From Clostridiales bacterium (GTDB lineage: Bacteria > Bacillota > Clostridia > DUOD01): 64,000 nt of DNA. This document shows, piece by piece, positions 30,868 through 42,233 of the stretch (position 1 is its first letter; each line of letters opens with the position of its first letter). Made by a program: the position numbers and the translations under genes. The notes under the pieces were generated by a model that was not told where the DNA came from, made no database searches, and saw only the letters and a list, made by a program, of their open reading frames with translations. The DNA is taken from assembly GCA_012838995.1 (NCBI GenBank), contig DUOD01000065.1:1-64000 (forward strand). Direction: 5' to 3'.

Positions 30868-32172
30868 ATGGCCGCAGACAAGGACATAAGGCTGCAGGAT
30901 ATAGTTGATGAAAAGGTTTTGAAAAGAATACTAAACTCCTTTGTTTTGGCTACCGGCCTTGGGGCTATGTTTATTAATCCCGACGGCGAGTTTTCCATTA
31001 TACCCGACGATTATGAAGGTATATGCCAGTTTTGTAAGATAGTTAGATCTTGTCCCGAAGGTTTAAGGCGGTGTACCGAGTCCATGACCAAGGCGGGCAA
31101 ATTGGCATCCCAGTTGGGAGAACCGTATATTTCAAGGTGCCATGCCGGTTTGATCGAGTTTGCGGCCCCTATAATGTTTAAAGACATTTATTTAGGCAGC
31201 ATATCCTGCGGTCCTGTATTAATGTGGGAGTGGGACGAAATAGCCCTTCAGGAATTTCTGGACAGGACCAAGGATTTGGATATAAACAGGGAAGGCCTTG
31301 TTGTGGCCAGTAGAAAGATCAAAGTTTTATCCGGTAGAAATGTCCAAGCTGCAGCCGAGTTGTTATTTATCACGGCCAATCATATAGCAAAGACCGGAAT
31401 GATCACCCTACAACAGAAAAAGGAGTTAAATGAACAACAGTCAAAGTTGGCCGAGGCCATCTTTGAAAAAAAGAGGGCGGAGGAAGTTATAAAGTTGTTG
31501 GAGAGTAAGGCCCGTCCAACAACCTATCCCATGGATAAGGAACGGGAGTTATTGGGCAGGGTTCGGCTGGGCGACAGAGTAGGTGCAAAGGAAATACTAA
31601 ATGATCTTTTGGGACACATATTTTTTAAAAGCGGCGGTAACCCTGAAACCATGAAGGCCCGCATATTGGAGCTGGTTGTTGTCATTTCCAGGGCGGCGGT
31701 TGAAGGCGGTGCCAGTTTGGAAAAATTGCTTGGGCTTAATTACCGGTTTATTCAAGAACTTGCGGGCATCCACGACTTCGATGAGCTGTGCCATTGGATT
31801 GTTAAAGTATTGGACACCTTTCTGGATAGGGTATACGAAACCCGTAATATAAAAAATGCCAAGAGCTTGGCGTCAGCCTTGAACTATATTAGGGAAAACC
31901 ATAAAAACAATATATCCCTGGAGGACGTGTCCCAGCACATATACATAAGTCCCTATTATTTGAGTCATTTATTCAAAGAGGAACTGGGCATTACTTTTGT
32001 TGAATACCTAACCAAGGTTAGAATTGAAGAAGCCAAGAAGCTGCTAAAGAATTCATCCATGTCCATTGTGGCCATTGCCTCCGAAGTTGGGTATGAAGAT
32101 GCAAGTTATTTTAGCAAAGTATTCAAAAAAATGACGGGTTTGTCTCCAAATCAATATCGAAAATACTGTTAG
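30868..32172 (+). CDS. PocR-domain sensor with AraC-type HTH regulator
   Basis: N-term PocR (CQFCKIVRSCPEGLRRCTESMTKAG...SRCHAGLIEFAAPI); C-term HTH (ISPYYLSHLFKEELGITFVEYLTKVRIEEAKKLL). Confidence 0.9.
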   Translation: MAADKDIRLQDIVDEKVLKRILNSFVLATGLGAMFINPDGEFSIIPDDYEGICQFCKIVRSCPEGLRRCTESMTKAGKLASQLGEPYISRCHAGLIEFAAPIMFKDIYLGSISCGPVLMWEWDEIALQEFLDRTKDLDINREGLVVASRKIKVLSGRNVQAAAELLFITANHIAKTGMITLQQKKELNEQQSKLAEAIFEKKRAEEVIKLLESKARPTTYPMDKERELLGRVRLGDRVGAKEILNDLLGHIFFKSGGNPETMKARILELVVVISRAAVEGGASLEKLLGLNYRFIQELAGIHDFDELCHWIVKVLDTFLDRVYETRNIKNAKSLASALNYIRENHKNNISLEDVSQHIYISPYYLSHLFKEELGITFVEYLTKVRIEEAKKLLKNSSMSIVAIASEVGYEDASYFSKVFKKMTGLSPNQYRKYC

Positions 32173-32345
32173 GCAGCTGCCTTCCGCAAGATATTACCAA
32201 AGTTCACAAGATACATCAGGGATTTTGGTATTCTTTATTGTTAAAATAGACTTAAAGCTTATACTATTTATGATAAACTGGTTCTATATAAATTTATTTT
32301 TTTATTTTTGACTGACATTACTTTGCATAACAGGAGGAGAAAATA

Positions 32346-33146
32346 TTGATAATAATTGGCGAGAAGATTAATACCAGCATTAAATCTGTACAGTCAGCGG
32401 TGGAAGCCATGGATGCAAAAGCCGTGCAAGATATTGCGACAAAACAGGTGGAAGCGGGTGCCGACTATATAGATGTTAATTGTGGTACCTTTCCCTTTAA
32501 GGAGCCCGAGTTGTTGGAATGGTTGGTAAATACCGTTCAGGAGGTAGTTGATGTACCGCTGTGCATTGACAGCCCCAACCCAAAGGCCTTGGTATTTGCC
32601 CTAAAGGCCAACAAGAACGGCAAGCCTTTAATCAATTCAATAACGGGTGAAAGGGAAAGGTATAATTCAATTTTGCCGTTGGTGTTGGAGTATGATACGT
32701 CCATCATAGCTTTATGTATGGATGATGACGGTATGCCTGAAACCGCGGATGACAGAGTAAAAATTGCCGACAGGCTGGTTGAATCCATGACCAAGGAAGG
32801 CGTAAAATTGGAGGATATATACCTTGATCCCATGGTGCGTCCATTGGGTACAGGCTCCCATTACGGTGTGGTGGCAATACAAACCATAAAAAAGATAATG
32901 GAGGAATTCCCCGGCGTACATACCACATGTGGTTTGAGCAATATATCCTTTGGTTTACCTGCCAGAAAACTCATTAACCAAGCATTTCTAATTTCTGCAA
33001 TCGGAGCCGGCCTCGACAGTGCAATACTGGACCCTTTGGACAAGAAAATAATGTCCTTTGTATATGCTGCTGAATTGCTCCACGGTAAAGATGATTTTTG
33101 TTTAAACTATTTAACGGCTTTCAGAGAGGGAAAACTGGAAGTTTAG
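32346..33146 (+). CDS. Pterin-binding methyltetrahydrofolate:corrinoid methyltransferase (AcsE/MtgA-like)
   Basis: GEKINTS, ADYIDVNCGTFP, IDSPNPKAL, CGLSNISFGLPAR motifs. Confidence 0.9.
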   Translation: MIIIGEKINTSIKSVQSAVEAMDAKAVQDIATKQVEAGADYIDVNCGTFPFKEPELLEWLVNTVQEVVDVPLCIDSPNPKALVFALKANKNGKPLINSITGERERYNSILPLVLEYDTSIIALCMDDDGMPETADDRVKIADRLVESMTKEGVKLEDIYLDPMVRPLGTGSHYGVVAIQTIKKIMEEFPGVHTTCGLSNISFGLPARKLINQAFLISAIGAGLDSAILDPLDKKIMSFVYAAELLHGKDDFCLNYLTAFREGKLEV

Positions 33147-33213
33147 TGCCGACGATTTTAAGGTGTTGTTAGCACCTTGAAATAAATAACAATAATTAAA
33201 GGGGGCTATAGAG

Positions 33214-33846
33214 ATGGCTGATTTTCGTGCGATTGCCGATGCATTGAAAGCCGGTAATGCGCCAAAGGTTAAGGAATTGGTAGAAGCTGCTGTTGAAGAA
33301 GGAGTAGAACCTTCAAAAATAGTAAATGAAGCGTTGATAGTAGGCATGGGGGAAATAGGCGTACTTTTTAAAAACAATGAAGTGTACGTACCCGAAGTAT
33401 TAATAGCGGCGAGGGCCATGCATGCAGGATTGGACGTTGTTAAACCGTTGATGGCCGATCAAGACGTTGCCACGGCTGGTAAAGTTGTTCTGGGTACGGT
33501 AAAGGGTGACCTGCATGATATCGGAAAGAACCTTGTCGGTATGATGCTAGAAGGAGCCGGATTCGAGGTAATCGATTTGGGAATAGATGTTCCACCCCAT
33601 AAGTTTGTTGAAGCCGTTAAGAAAGATAAGCCTCATATTGTTGGCATGTCGGCTTTATTGACGACAACCATGCCGGCCATGAAACAAACCATTGAAGCCA
33701 TCGAGGCCGCAGGGCTAAGGGATGAAGTTAAGATTATGGTGGGGGGAGCGCCTGTTACCCAGAATTTCTCCGATGAAATCGGTGCCGACGGGTATGCTCC
33801 GGATGCCGCTTCGGCAGCTGATTTAGCAAAAGAGCTGGTAGGCTGA
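33214..33846 (+). CDS. Corrinoid (B12-binding) methyl carrier protein
   Basis: KGDLHDIGKNLVGMMLEGAGFEVIDLG (DxHxxG) with N-terminal helical cap domain. Confidence 0.93.
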   Translation: MADFRAIADALKAGNAPKVKELVEAAVEEGVEPSKIVNEALIVGMGEIGVLFKNNEVYVPEVLIAARAMHAGLDVVKPLMADQDVATAGKVVLGTVKGDLHDIGKNLVGMMLEGAGFEVIDLGIDVPPHKFVEAVKKDKPHIVGMSALLTTTMPAMKQTIEAIEAAGLRDEVKIMVGGAPVTQNFSDEIGADGYAPDAASAADLAKELVG

Positions 33847-33861
33847 TCTATCCGGTTATTT

Positions 33862-33895
33862 AAAAACAGGGGGACTTTACCCCCTGTTTTTAAAT
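33862..33895 (+). terminator. Rho-independent terminator after corrinoid protein gene
   Basis: AAAAACAGGGG...CCCCTGTTTTT perfect stem. Confidence 0.85.
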
Positions 33896-34195
33896 ATCAG
33901 ATAAATGTGTTCATTGCATTAATAGGTTGATTTGCTATAATTTATTGAAACGATCCATCCATGCATCGTACAATAAAAGATAATAGGTATAAAACCAAGG
34001 GCACGTAAAATCAGTATAACATCTCTGTAAAATATGATACAATACCCTTGTCGGTAGATTACAATTTATGACATAGCGTATAAAAAATAACCATAGTTTA
34101 AAAAAACGATGTTTTTATATATATTTTTAGTGTAAATACGGGTTTGATATACGAAATAATTAATGTATAAAGAATAAAGATCAGGGAGGTACAAC

Positions 34196-35875
34196 ATGGG
34201 TTTCAAAAGCGATATTGAAATTGCCCAAAGCATAAAAATAAAGCCTATTCGAGAGATAGCCGAAGCATTGGGAGTTGATAACAGGGCCTTGGAGTTATAC
34301 GGTAATTATAAGGCAAAGATTGACTACAACCTATTGAAGGAACTGAGAGATAGGCCCGATGGTAAGCTTATACTCGTTACCGCTATCAATCCCACCCCGG
34401 CCGGTGAAGGTAAGACCACCGTATCGGTGGGTCTGGCCGATGCGTTGAATAAGCTTGGTAAGAAGGCGGTGGTAACGCTGCGAGAGCCTTCCATGGGTCC
34501 GGTTTTTGGAATAAAGGGCGGGGCTGCCGGTGGCGGATATGCCCAGGTGGTGCCAATGGAGGATATAAACCTGCATTTTACCGGTGATATGCACGCCATA
34601 GGGGCGGCTAATAATCTGTTGGCGGCAATGGTGGACAACCATATTTTTCACGGTAATAAACTGGGCATTGATAACAGAAAGATTATCCTAAAAAGATGTG
34701 TGGACATGAACGACAGGCAGCTAAGGTTTATCGTAAACGGGTTAAACGGTCGAATAAACGGTGTTCCCCGGGAGGACGGATACGATATTACCGCTGCCTC
34801 AGAGGTCATGGCCATCCTCTGCCTGTCAAAGGATATGCAGGATTTAAAAAACAAGTTAAAAAACATAGTTGTGGGGTATACAAGGGAAGATCAACCGGTT
34901 ACTGCCGGGGATTTAAAGGCCGAGGGTGCAATGGCGGCCTTGTTGAAGGATGCCTTGAAACCCAACCTGGTGCAGACATTGGAACACACGCCCGCCTTTG
35001 TCCATGGAGGACCTTTTGCCAATATCGCCCACGGTTGTAACAGTGTAATGGCAACAAAGATGGGTCTTAAGTTGGCCGATTATATCATTACCGAGGCGGG
35101 TTTTGGTGCCGATCTCGGGGCGGAGAAGTTTGTGGATATAAAATGCAGGATGGCGAGTTTAAAACCGTCGGCGGTGGTTATTGTTGCCACGGTTAGGGCA
35201 TTGAAACACCATGGCGGGGTTGCAAGGGCGGATTTGGATAAGGAAAATTTGAACGTTCTGAAAAAGGGCATACCCAACCTATTAAAACATATCGAGAACA
35301 TTACCGTGAAATTTCGGTTGCCGGCTGTGGTTGCGATAAACAGGTTTCCCACCGATACCCAAGCCGAGATTGAGCTGGTTGAACAAGAATGTAAGGCGTA
35401 CGGTGTGAGCGTTGCGCTGTCCGAAGTTTGGGCTAAAGGTGGAGAAGGTGGCCTCCAATTGGCCGAAGAAGTGCTGAGGTTAATCGACAGCGGCGAAAAC
35501 AGGTTTAGGTTTGTCTACGATGATGATATGCCGTTAATGGACAAAATAGATACCATATCCAGGGAAATATACGGCGCTGACGGAGTGGATTATACCCCGG
35601 CTGCGGTAAAGGAAATAAAGAGATTGGAGGAGTTGGGGTTTGGCCACATGCCCGTTTGTATGGCAAAGACCCAGTATTCCCTGTCGGACGATGCCAAGAA
35701 ATTGGGCCGGCCAAAGGGCTTTAGAATCACCGTAAGGAATGTGAAGATTTCCGCCGGTGCGGGGTTTATAGTGGCATTAACCGGTGATATAATGACAATG
35801 CCGGGCCTGTCAAAGCAGCCGGCTGCAGAAAGAATTGATGTGGACGCAACGGGGAAAATATCAGGCTTGTTCTAG
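34196..35875 (+). CDS. fhs: Formate--tetrahydrofolate ligase
   Basis: [41 protein letters not shown]. Confidence 0.97.
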   Translation: MGFKSDIEIAQSIKIKPIREIAEALGVDNRALELYGNYKAKIDYNLLKELRDRPDGKLILVTAINPTPAGEGKTTVSVGLADALNKLGKKAVVTLREPSMGPVFGIKGGAAGGGYAQVVPMEDINLHFTGDMHAIGAANNLLAAMVDNHIFHGNKLGIDNRKIILKRCVDMNDRQLRFIVNGLNGRINGVPREDGYDITAASEVMAILCLSKDMQDLKNKLKNIVVGYTREDQPVTAGDLKAEGAMAALLKDALKPNLVQTLEHTPAFVHGGPFANIAHGCNSVMATKMGLKLADYIITEAGFGADLGAEKFVDIKCRMASLKPSAVVIVATVRALKHHGGVARADLDKENLNVLKKGIPNLLKHIENITVKFRLPAVVAINRFPTDTQAEIELVEQECKAYGVSVALSEVWAKGGEGGLQLAEEVLRLIDSGENRFRFVYDDDMPLMDKIDTISREIYGADGVDYTPAAVKEIKRLEELGFGHMPVCMAKTQYSLSDDAKKLGRPKGFRITVRNVKISAGAGFIVALTGDIMTMPGLSKQPAAERIDVDATGKISGLF

Positions 35876-35968
35876 CGAGGCTTTATTATAATCTGTGGAT
35901 AATCGCCGATGCTTATTATATAATGAATTTAAGAATGTAAATAACGAAAAGGGAGGCTGCTATATATT

Positions 35969-36595
35969 ATGATAATAGACTGCAAATGCAACGAGTTTGT
36001 GGACAAGTTGGCGTCGAGTGAACCCGTGCCGGGAGGCGGGGGAGCGTCAGCCCTTGCCGGTGCCTTGGGCACGGCCCTGGGCAGTATGGTGGCTAACTTG
36101 ACTATGGGAAAGAAAAAGTACCAGCATGTACAGGATGATATAAAGCGCATACTAAAGGATGCCCGGCAGTTGCAACTTGAGTTAATGTCACTGGTGGATA
36201 AGGACGCAAAAGCCTTTGAACCCCTGTCAAAGGCTTATGGTCTGCCAAAGGATACTGAAGAAGAAAGAAAAAAGAGGGACGAAATTATGGAGCAGGCATT
36301 AAGACAGGCTTGCAGCGTACCACTGGAGATTATGGAAAGGGCGGTGGAGGCCATTGCCCTTCACGAAGAACTGGTGGAAAAGGGCAGCAAACTGGCCATA
36401 AGCGATGTAGGCGTCGGTGTTTTGCTGTGCAAGGCAGCCCTGATGGGCGGCAGTTTAAATGTTTATATCAATACCAAACTGATGAAGGACAGGGAATATG
36501 CTGAAAAAATCAATGCCAGGGCGGATAAAATGCTGGAGGAAGCCGTAAGCAGGGCGGATAGTGTATATAAAGAAGTGCAACGGAAAATACGGTGA
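35969..36595 (+). CDS. fchA: Cyclodeaminase/cyclohydrolase family protein (methenyl-THF cyclohydrolase-like)
   Basis: SEPVPGGGGASALAGALGTALGSMVANLT; between fhs and folD. Confidence 0.88.
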   Translation: MIIDCKCNEFVDKLASSEPVPGGGGASALAGALGTALGSMVANLTMGKKKYQHVQDDIKRILKDARQLQLELMSLVDKDAKAFEPLSKAYGLPKDTEEERKKRDEIMEQALRQACSVPLEIMERAVEAIALHEELVEKGSKLAISDVGVGVLLCKAALMGGSLNVYINTKLMKDREYAEKINARADKMLEEAVSRADSVYKEVQRKIR

Positions 36596-36632
36596 CGTTA
36601 ATAAATATAACAACTACGGTGGAGGTATTACT

Positions 36633-37484
36633 ATGGCAGAGATAATGAAGGGTATGGAAGTTGTGGAGGAAATAAAGGAAAAGATGCTAAGGGAGGTAGA
36701 AGAGCTAAAGGCCAGGGGAATAACGCCGGGGCTGGCCATTGTACGCCTTGGCGCCAAACCCGATGATTTGGCCTATGAACGAAGTGCCATAAAAAGATGT
36801 GAGGGTATTGGGATTGCCTGTCGGGTATTTGAGTATCCCGAAGACATGACCCAGGCAGATTTGGCACAAGAAATCAGCAAGATAAATGACGATAGTACCA
36901 TCCATGGTATATTGCTGTTCAGGCCTTTGCCTAAGCACATAGACGAAGATATTATAAAGCATGTCGTAAGTCCGGAAAAGGATGTTGACTGTCTAAATCC
37001 GGTAAACGTGGCAAAAGTATTTGAAGGGGACCCAACGGGGTTTGCACCCTGTACTCCGGAAGCCGTTATGGAAATGCTCCACCACTACGGTATACCCGTT
37101 AAGGGCAAGAGGGTAGTTGTAATAGGCAGGAGCATGGTGGTGGGCAAACCGGTGTCCATGCTGTTGTTGAAGGAACATGGAACGGTAACAATTTGCCATA
37201 CCAGGACCAAGAATATAGAAGAAATTTGCGGACAAGCGGATATTTTAGTAGCCGCGGCCGGCAGTGCAAGGATGGTTACCGATGACTTTGTTTCAAAAGG
37301 AGCGGTGGTCATAGACGTGGGAATTAATGTGGATGAAGAGGGCAAACTGGTAGGCGATGTGGATTTTGAAAGGGTGGAAAAGGTGGCTGGGCATATTACC
37401 CCGGTACCCGGTGGGGTTGGAACGGTTACGTCTTCTGTTTTGGCCAAACATGTGATACAGGCGGCCCAAAGGCAGAACCCTTAA
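36633..37484 (+). CDS. folD: Bifunctional methylene-THF dehydrogenase/methenyl-THF cyclohydrolase
   Basis: PGLAIVRLG, GILLFRPLPKHID, VIGRSMVVGKPVSMLL, PVPGGVGTVT; ATG 36633 with GGAGG RBS. Confidence 0.94.
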   Translation: MAEIMKGMEVVEEIKEKMLREVEELKARGITPGLAIVRLGAKPDDLAYERSAIKRCEGIGIACRVFEYPEDMTQADLAQEISKINDDSTIHGILLFRPLPKHIDEDIIKHVVSPEKDVDCLNPVNVAKVFEGDPTGFAPCTPEAVMEMLHHYGIPVKGKRVVVIGRSMVVGKPVSMLLLKEHGTVTICHTRTKNIEEICGQADILVAAAGSARMVTDDFVSKGAVVIDVGINVDEEGKLVGDVDFERVEKVAGHITPVPGGVGTVTSSVLAKHVIQAAQRQNP

Positions 37485-37812
37485 TGTCCGGGGGAAATAA
37501 CCTTATGCACAGGATCGTGACATTCGGCGGTTGCTAAAAACTAAAAATGGGTCCTTGTATCGAAGGTAAACAACGGGTGTACAACTTAAAGAAAATCCCT
37601 TTTTATTTGTTATTTCTAAGCGAAATATCTCGGTGGCATAAACCGTGGGGTATTGACGGTTTGTTTTTAAATTTTCATACATATAAAAAATCCACACCAT
37701 AAAAAGGAATGGGTAATACAAACGAAAAATCTGTCATAAATCTCTTTGTTAATGTATAATACATAATAGGGGTTACTGGATGTGATATAGACGTTGAAAA
37801 GAGTGAGGTAAC

Positions 37813-38628
37813 GTGTTTTTACAACCGAAAAAACCATCTAAGTTTGTTGTTTTTTTAAAGGTGATTTTGATACTGATAATAGCGGTTATGTCACTGTTTG
37901 GTGTACTTATGTTTATGGTCATGCCCACCGAGACCATTGAAACCGAGCGAATAACGGATTTCCACGGCTTTATTGAGGAAATGATTAAAGATACCATAAA
38001 GCCTGTTGAACTTTTATATAAAGACGATATTACCATAACACTGACCCAAAATCAGTTGACCAGGCTAATAAACGGTTTTATCTATGACAAACACCTAAAA
38101 AGGGTGGAAATAGACGGTATCAGAATCGATTTGGAAAATGACAGGATGTTGATTCATGCAAACATTACCTTTTATAAAATACCCATGGGCATTAAGGTAA
38201 CTGGGCGGCCCTTACTGCACGACGGTAACTTAGCTTTGATGGTTTCACGGATAGATATCGGCAAGCTCGGCTTTTCTTCTGATAAGACTGTTAAAACCCT
38301 GCTTGAGGCGGCCGATGACTTTGTACTGTCCTCCTTTGATCGGGTGTATGTGTCCCGGCAAAATAATTGTATAGTTTTCGACACTTCAAAGGATTTGCCC
38401 AGATATCTGAAGGTGGACAGCATTGCCGTACAGCAGGGAGAAATTAAAGTGACATATACCATACAAAAAATTAAGCTGCCCGGTTTAAAAGCCATTATCG
38501 AACTGTCGAGGGAAGAACTGGAAAGCTTAAACATCGATGTTGATGACATTGATAGGGTTATTAACATTTTACCCAATCGACTGATGACAAAAATACAACG
38601 AGCCATTAACGAATATTTTGAACAATAA
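37813..38628 (+). CDS. Membrane-anchored hypothetical protein (DUF2140/YpmS-like)
   Basis: N-term TM then extracytoplasmic domain with LTQNQLTRLINGF... architecture; family call tentative. Confidence 0.5.
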   Translation: MFLQPKKPSKFVVFLKVILILIIAVMSLFGVLMFMVMPTETIETERITDFHGFIEEMIKDTIKPVELLYKDDITITLTQNQLTRLINGFIYDKHLKRVEIDGIRIDLENDRMLIHANITFYKIPMGIKVTGRPLLHDGNLALMVSRIDIGKLGFSSDKTVKTLLEAADDFVLSSFDRVYVSRQNNCIVFDTSKDLPRYLKVDSIAVQQGEIKVTYTIQKIKLPGLKAIIELSREELESLNIDVDDIDRVINILPNRLMTKIQRAINEYFEQ

Positions 38629-38645
38629 AGGATGATATGGACGGC

Positions 38646-38684
38646 AAAAAGAGACATATTCTTTAAAAGGATATGTCTCTTTTT
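38646..38684 (+). terminator. Rho-independent terminator
   Basis: AAAAAGAGACATAT...ATATGTCTCTTTTT perfect 14-bp stem. Confidence 0.85.
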
Positions 38685-38752
38685 GTTTGTGTATCATATT
38701 TTGCTGAGTGGTAATACTATCGTTAAAGTGCAAATTTTAGGGTGGTTAAGGT

Positions 38753-41008
38753 ATGAGAATAAGATTTTGGGTGATGACCTTAATTTTTTTAATGTTTTTT
38801 GGCATGCCATATAACAAAGTCGAAGCAAGGGAAGACCAAAAAGCAGAAAGATTCGGGAACCTGGCTGTTTTGGTCATTATGGACAGGATTTCATTGGAAG
38901 ATTTAGAGGAAGCCCATACGCCCAACATTGACAAGCTCATAAACTCGGGCTGCATCGGCTTGATGAATACCAATACCGCAGGCTCCAGGAATCAAAAAAA
39001 TGCCTATGCTACCATCGGCGCAGGTACCCGGGCGGTGAATTCCCAGAGGGGTCATCTGGCCTTTAATGCCCTTGATGAGTATGAAGGGTACCGGGGAGAC
39101 GAGTTATACAAGCAGTGTATGGGCATTGACATAAAGCCGTCCAACATCGTAAACCTGGGTGCAGTCCAGATGGTTAGGAATAACAAAGAACAAAAGCATA
39201 AGGTAGTTCCCGGGATGCTGGGACAGCAGCTTAGGGAAAACGGAATTACCACCGTTGTATTGGGAAATGAGGATACGGGTGAACAAATAAAAAGAAACAT
39301 AACTGCCATTGCTATGGATACCGGGGGTATTATTGACTGCGGGAAAATAAACGATGACCTGTTGATGGATAAAAGCGACAGACCCTTTGGTGTTATGACG
39401 GACTATGAAGGTCTGTTAGAGGAGTTCGACAAATACGCCCGGCCAACAAGTTTTATTGCCATACAGCTGGGTGATACCTCAAGAGCAGAGGATTTCAGGT
39501 TATATACTTCCGATGAAATGCTACTTAGGTACAGAATTAAGGCCATTGAAGAAGGGGACGCCTTTATCGGGCGTTTGCTGGAGAGAATGGATTTGGAAAA
39601 GGATATTTTTATACTGGCATCGCCCTACCCCAATGCAAAGGCTATGGAGGTAAACAACCGCTTAACTCCTGTTATTTTGGCGGGAAGGGGTATACATAAG
39701 GGTTGGGCCACATCCTCCACCACAAAAAGGGCAGGGGTGATAACTAATTTGGATATAGCGGCCACCATACTGGATTATTTCAGGATTGAAAAGCCTGCTG
39801 TTATGCTGGGTAATCCCATATACTCCACGGAAAACGGCAGGGATAGGGAGGAATTGGTAGCGTTTAATAAAAGACTGTTTACCATATATAACAACAGGCC
39901 AGGCTTGTTAAAAGGCTACACCTCCGCGTTGATATTTATACCCATTATAGCGGTGGCTGTTTTGATTTACAGGGGCCAGCATTCCAAAGGCCTTAAGCCG
40001 ATGCTGGTAGGTGCCATGAGCGTTCCCCTTATTTACCTACTTCTCCCCATCATAATGGGGGAAAGCATGTGGTATAATGCAGCATTGGCCATAGCATTGG
40101 TAATTCTTACGACCTTTGTTATATCCCACTTGCTAAAGGGTAATATCAGGGCGCTGATAGGTCTTTGTGTCATTACGGCTGTCCTTGTGATAGCGGATTT
40201 ATTAATGGGTGCACCGTTAATTAAGGAATCGCCCTTGGGGTATGATGTCATAGCCGGGGCGAGGTATTACGGAATAGGCAACGAATTGACGGGGGTAGTC
40301 ATCGGTTCGGCCATGGTTTCGGCCTTCGGCATACTGAATTTTTGGGGCAATAAAAAGGTCTTGAGTCTTGGTAAGTATGTGTTGGTAATAATTTTGGCCT
40401 TTATAACCTTTGTTATTATATCGCCGAGGCTGGGCGCCAATGTGGGTGGGGGTATTGGAAGTTTTATCGGATTTGGCACCGGCATAGCCATGCTGTTTAA
40501 GGATAGGATGTCCATAAAACAGTTATTGTTTATATTGGCAGGCCTGACGATCTTTTTGATGTGTATATTTGTGTGGGACTGGCTGAGGCCGGATAACTCC
40601 CAAACCCATATTGGTAGGACCCTTACCCTAATAGAGGAGGAAGGTATAATAAGTTTATTTACCACGGCCTACAGAAAGCTGGATATGAATATAAGACTTA
40701 TCAAATACACAATATGGAGCAGGGTTTTTCTAGTCTCGTTGTTCATAATCGTGGCACTGCTGTACCGTCCTGTGGGGCTACTCAAGGAAGTAATGGAAGA
40801 GAATAAAATTTTGGGATATGGACTGCTGGGTGCTGCCGTCGGTGGTATAGCATCGTTGTTTGTAAACGATTCGGGTATTGTTACGGCCGCAACCACTATG
40901 ATATATGTCACCCCTACAATAGTATACATGGTTGTGGAAAAATACTGGAGCAAGAAAGAGAAGGAAGCACACGTTTATGAGTCCGTTGCCGGCCAGGAAA
41001 AAATATAA
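38753..41008 (+). CDS. Alkaline-phosphatase-superfamily-like extracytoplasmic domain fused to polytopic membrane domain
   Basis: Signal/TM, then HTPNIDKLINSGCIGLMNT...NAYATIGAGTRAV (phosphatase/sulfatase-like), then about 10 TM segments. Confidence 0.65.
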   Translation: MRIRFWVMTLIFLMFFGMPYNKVEAREDQKAERFGNLAVLVIMDRISLEDLEEAHTPNIDKLINSGCIGLMNTNTAGSRNQKNAYATIGAGTRAVNSQRGHLAFNALDEYEGYRGDELYKQCMGIDIKPSNIVNLGAVQMVRNNKEQKHKVVPGMLGQQLRENGITTVVLGNEDTGEQIKRNITAIAMDTGGIIDCGKINDDLLMDKSDRPFGVMTDYEGLLEEFDKYARPTSFIAIQLGDTSRAEDFRLYTSDEMLLRYRIKAIEEGDAFIGRLLERMDLEKDIFILASPYPNAKAMEVNNRLTPVILAGRGIHKGWATSSTTKRAGVITNLDIAATILDYFRIEKPAVMLGNPIYSTENGRDREELVAFNKRLFTIYNNRPGLLKGYTSALIFIPIIAVAVLIYRGQHSKGLKPMLVGAMSVPLIYLLLPIIMGESMWYNAALAIALVILTTFVISHLLKGNIRALIGLCVITAVLVIADLLMGAPLIKESPLGYDVIAGARYYGIGNELTGVVIGSAMVSAFGILNFWGNKKVLSLGKYVLVIILAFITFVIISPRLGANVGGGIGSFIGFGTGIAMLFKDRMSIKQLLFILAGLTIFLMCIFVWDWLRPDNSQTHIGRTLTLIEEEGIISLFTTAYRKLDMNIRLIKYTIWSRVFLVSLFIIVALLYRPVGLLKEVMEENKILGYGLLGAAVGGIASLFVNDSGIVTAATTMIYVTPTIVYMVVEKYWSKKEKEAHVYESVAGQEKI

Positions 41009-42131
41009 TCTATTATACATTGTGGGACCTTCCACGGGCGGTATAAAAACCCATGTGACAACCCTGGTTATGGGCATGGATAAGGAAAAATTTAATATAT
41101 ACGTGATGGCATACCCAAATCTTATAAGGGAATTAAGGGGGATGAAAGGGGTAGTATGTCATGAATTTAATATGGACAACTTAACAAACCTACCCCTTTT
41201 AATTGGCAATATGGTAAAGCTGTACAGGTTTATTTACGATAATAATATTGAGATAGTTCACTCCCATGGGTTTAAAGCATCGGTAATGGGTTGTTTGATG
41301 CCCAAACGTAGCACTAAGATAATCGTAACAATTCATAATTTTATAGACGGTAAAACCTCCGGCGTCTTTCACCGGTTTGCCCTTAACATGGGCACGCGAA
41401 TAATAGCCAAGAATGTCGACTTGTTCATTGCCGTTTCAAAAGCCCTTGCCCGTGCCGTAAGTTCAACGGGCAAGACAATTGCCGGTAGCAGAATCCGTGT
41501 GATATACAACGGCATAGATGCCGCTTCTTTCAGGCCGGTTCACCATACGGATTTTTATAAAAAGAGCTTTGGATATGACAAGGACAATTTGTTAATAGGC
41601 AGCGTGTGTAGGCTGGTTAAGGGCAAGGGTTTGGATTATCTGATTGAAAGCATTGCCCTGCTTAAGCACAGGGGTATTGACGTAAAACTGCTAATTGCCG
41701 GTGAAGGTCCTTATAAGGGAGCCTTGATTGACCGTTGCAAGTATTTAAAATTATGGAATAATGTGCGTTTTTATGGTTATATAAACAATATAACAGACTT
41801 TTATAACGCCCTGGATATTTTTGTTTTGCCTACGTTAGCCGAGGGTTTGGGCCTGTCCATACTGGAGGCAATGGCCGCGGGAAAACCGGTGATAGCCACA
41901 AGGGTAGGCGGAGTACCGGAAATAGTAACTAACCTACAAAACGGTATTTTGGTACGTCCGGGGGATGCCGGGGCTATTGCCGATGCAATAATGTATTATG
42001 TACACAACCCCCGGGAAAGGGTTGTTCACGGTATGCAGGGCCAGAATACCGTAAGGAATAGATTCACCTGCCGCAGCATGGTAAAACAAACCCGGGATAT
42101 ATATCTGCAGGTGCTTGGGGAGTTGGTATGA
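40977..42131 (+). CDS. Glycosyltransferase family 4
   Basis: STGGIKTHVTTLVMGM, VYNGIDAASF-like, PTLAEGLGLSILEAMAAGKPVIATRVGGVPEIV. Confidence 0.9.
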   Translation: MSPLPARKKYNLLYIVGPSTGGIKTHVTTLVMGMDKEKFNIYVMAYPNLIRELRGMKGVVCHEFNMDNLTNLPLLIGNMVKLYRFIYDNNIEIVHSHGFKASVMGCLMPKRSTKIIVTIHNFIDGKTSGVFHRFALNMGTRIIAKNVDLFIAVSKALARAVSSTGKTIAGSRIRVIYNGIDAASFRPVHHTDFYKKSFGYDKDNLLIGSVCRLVKGKGLDYLIESIALLKHRGIDVKLLIAGEGPYKGALIDRCKYLKLWNNVRFYGYINNITDFYNALDIFVLPTLAEGLGLSILEAMAAGKPVIATRVGGVPEIVTNLQNGILVRPGDAGAIADAIMYYVHNPRERVVHGMQGQNTVRNRFTCRSMVKQTRDIYLQVLGELV

Positions 42132-42233
42132 TGCTATAAATCGGTGTTATTATTCAAGTTATAGACGGAGCAAATCAAACCTTTGAAAAGAGGTAGCTAA
42201 ATCATTAAACCAAGGATAAAGGGAGGAAGAGAA

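Noticed and set aside
33896-34195. Checked the roughly 300-nt leader of fhs for a THF or other riboswitch
   Set aside because: No match by eye to the THF riboswitch consensus or another known class; a covariance-model search (Infernal/Rfam) would be decisive.
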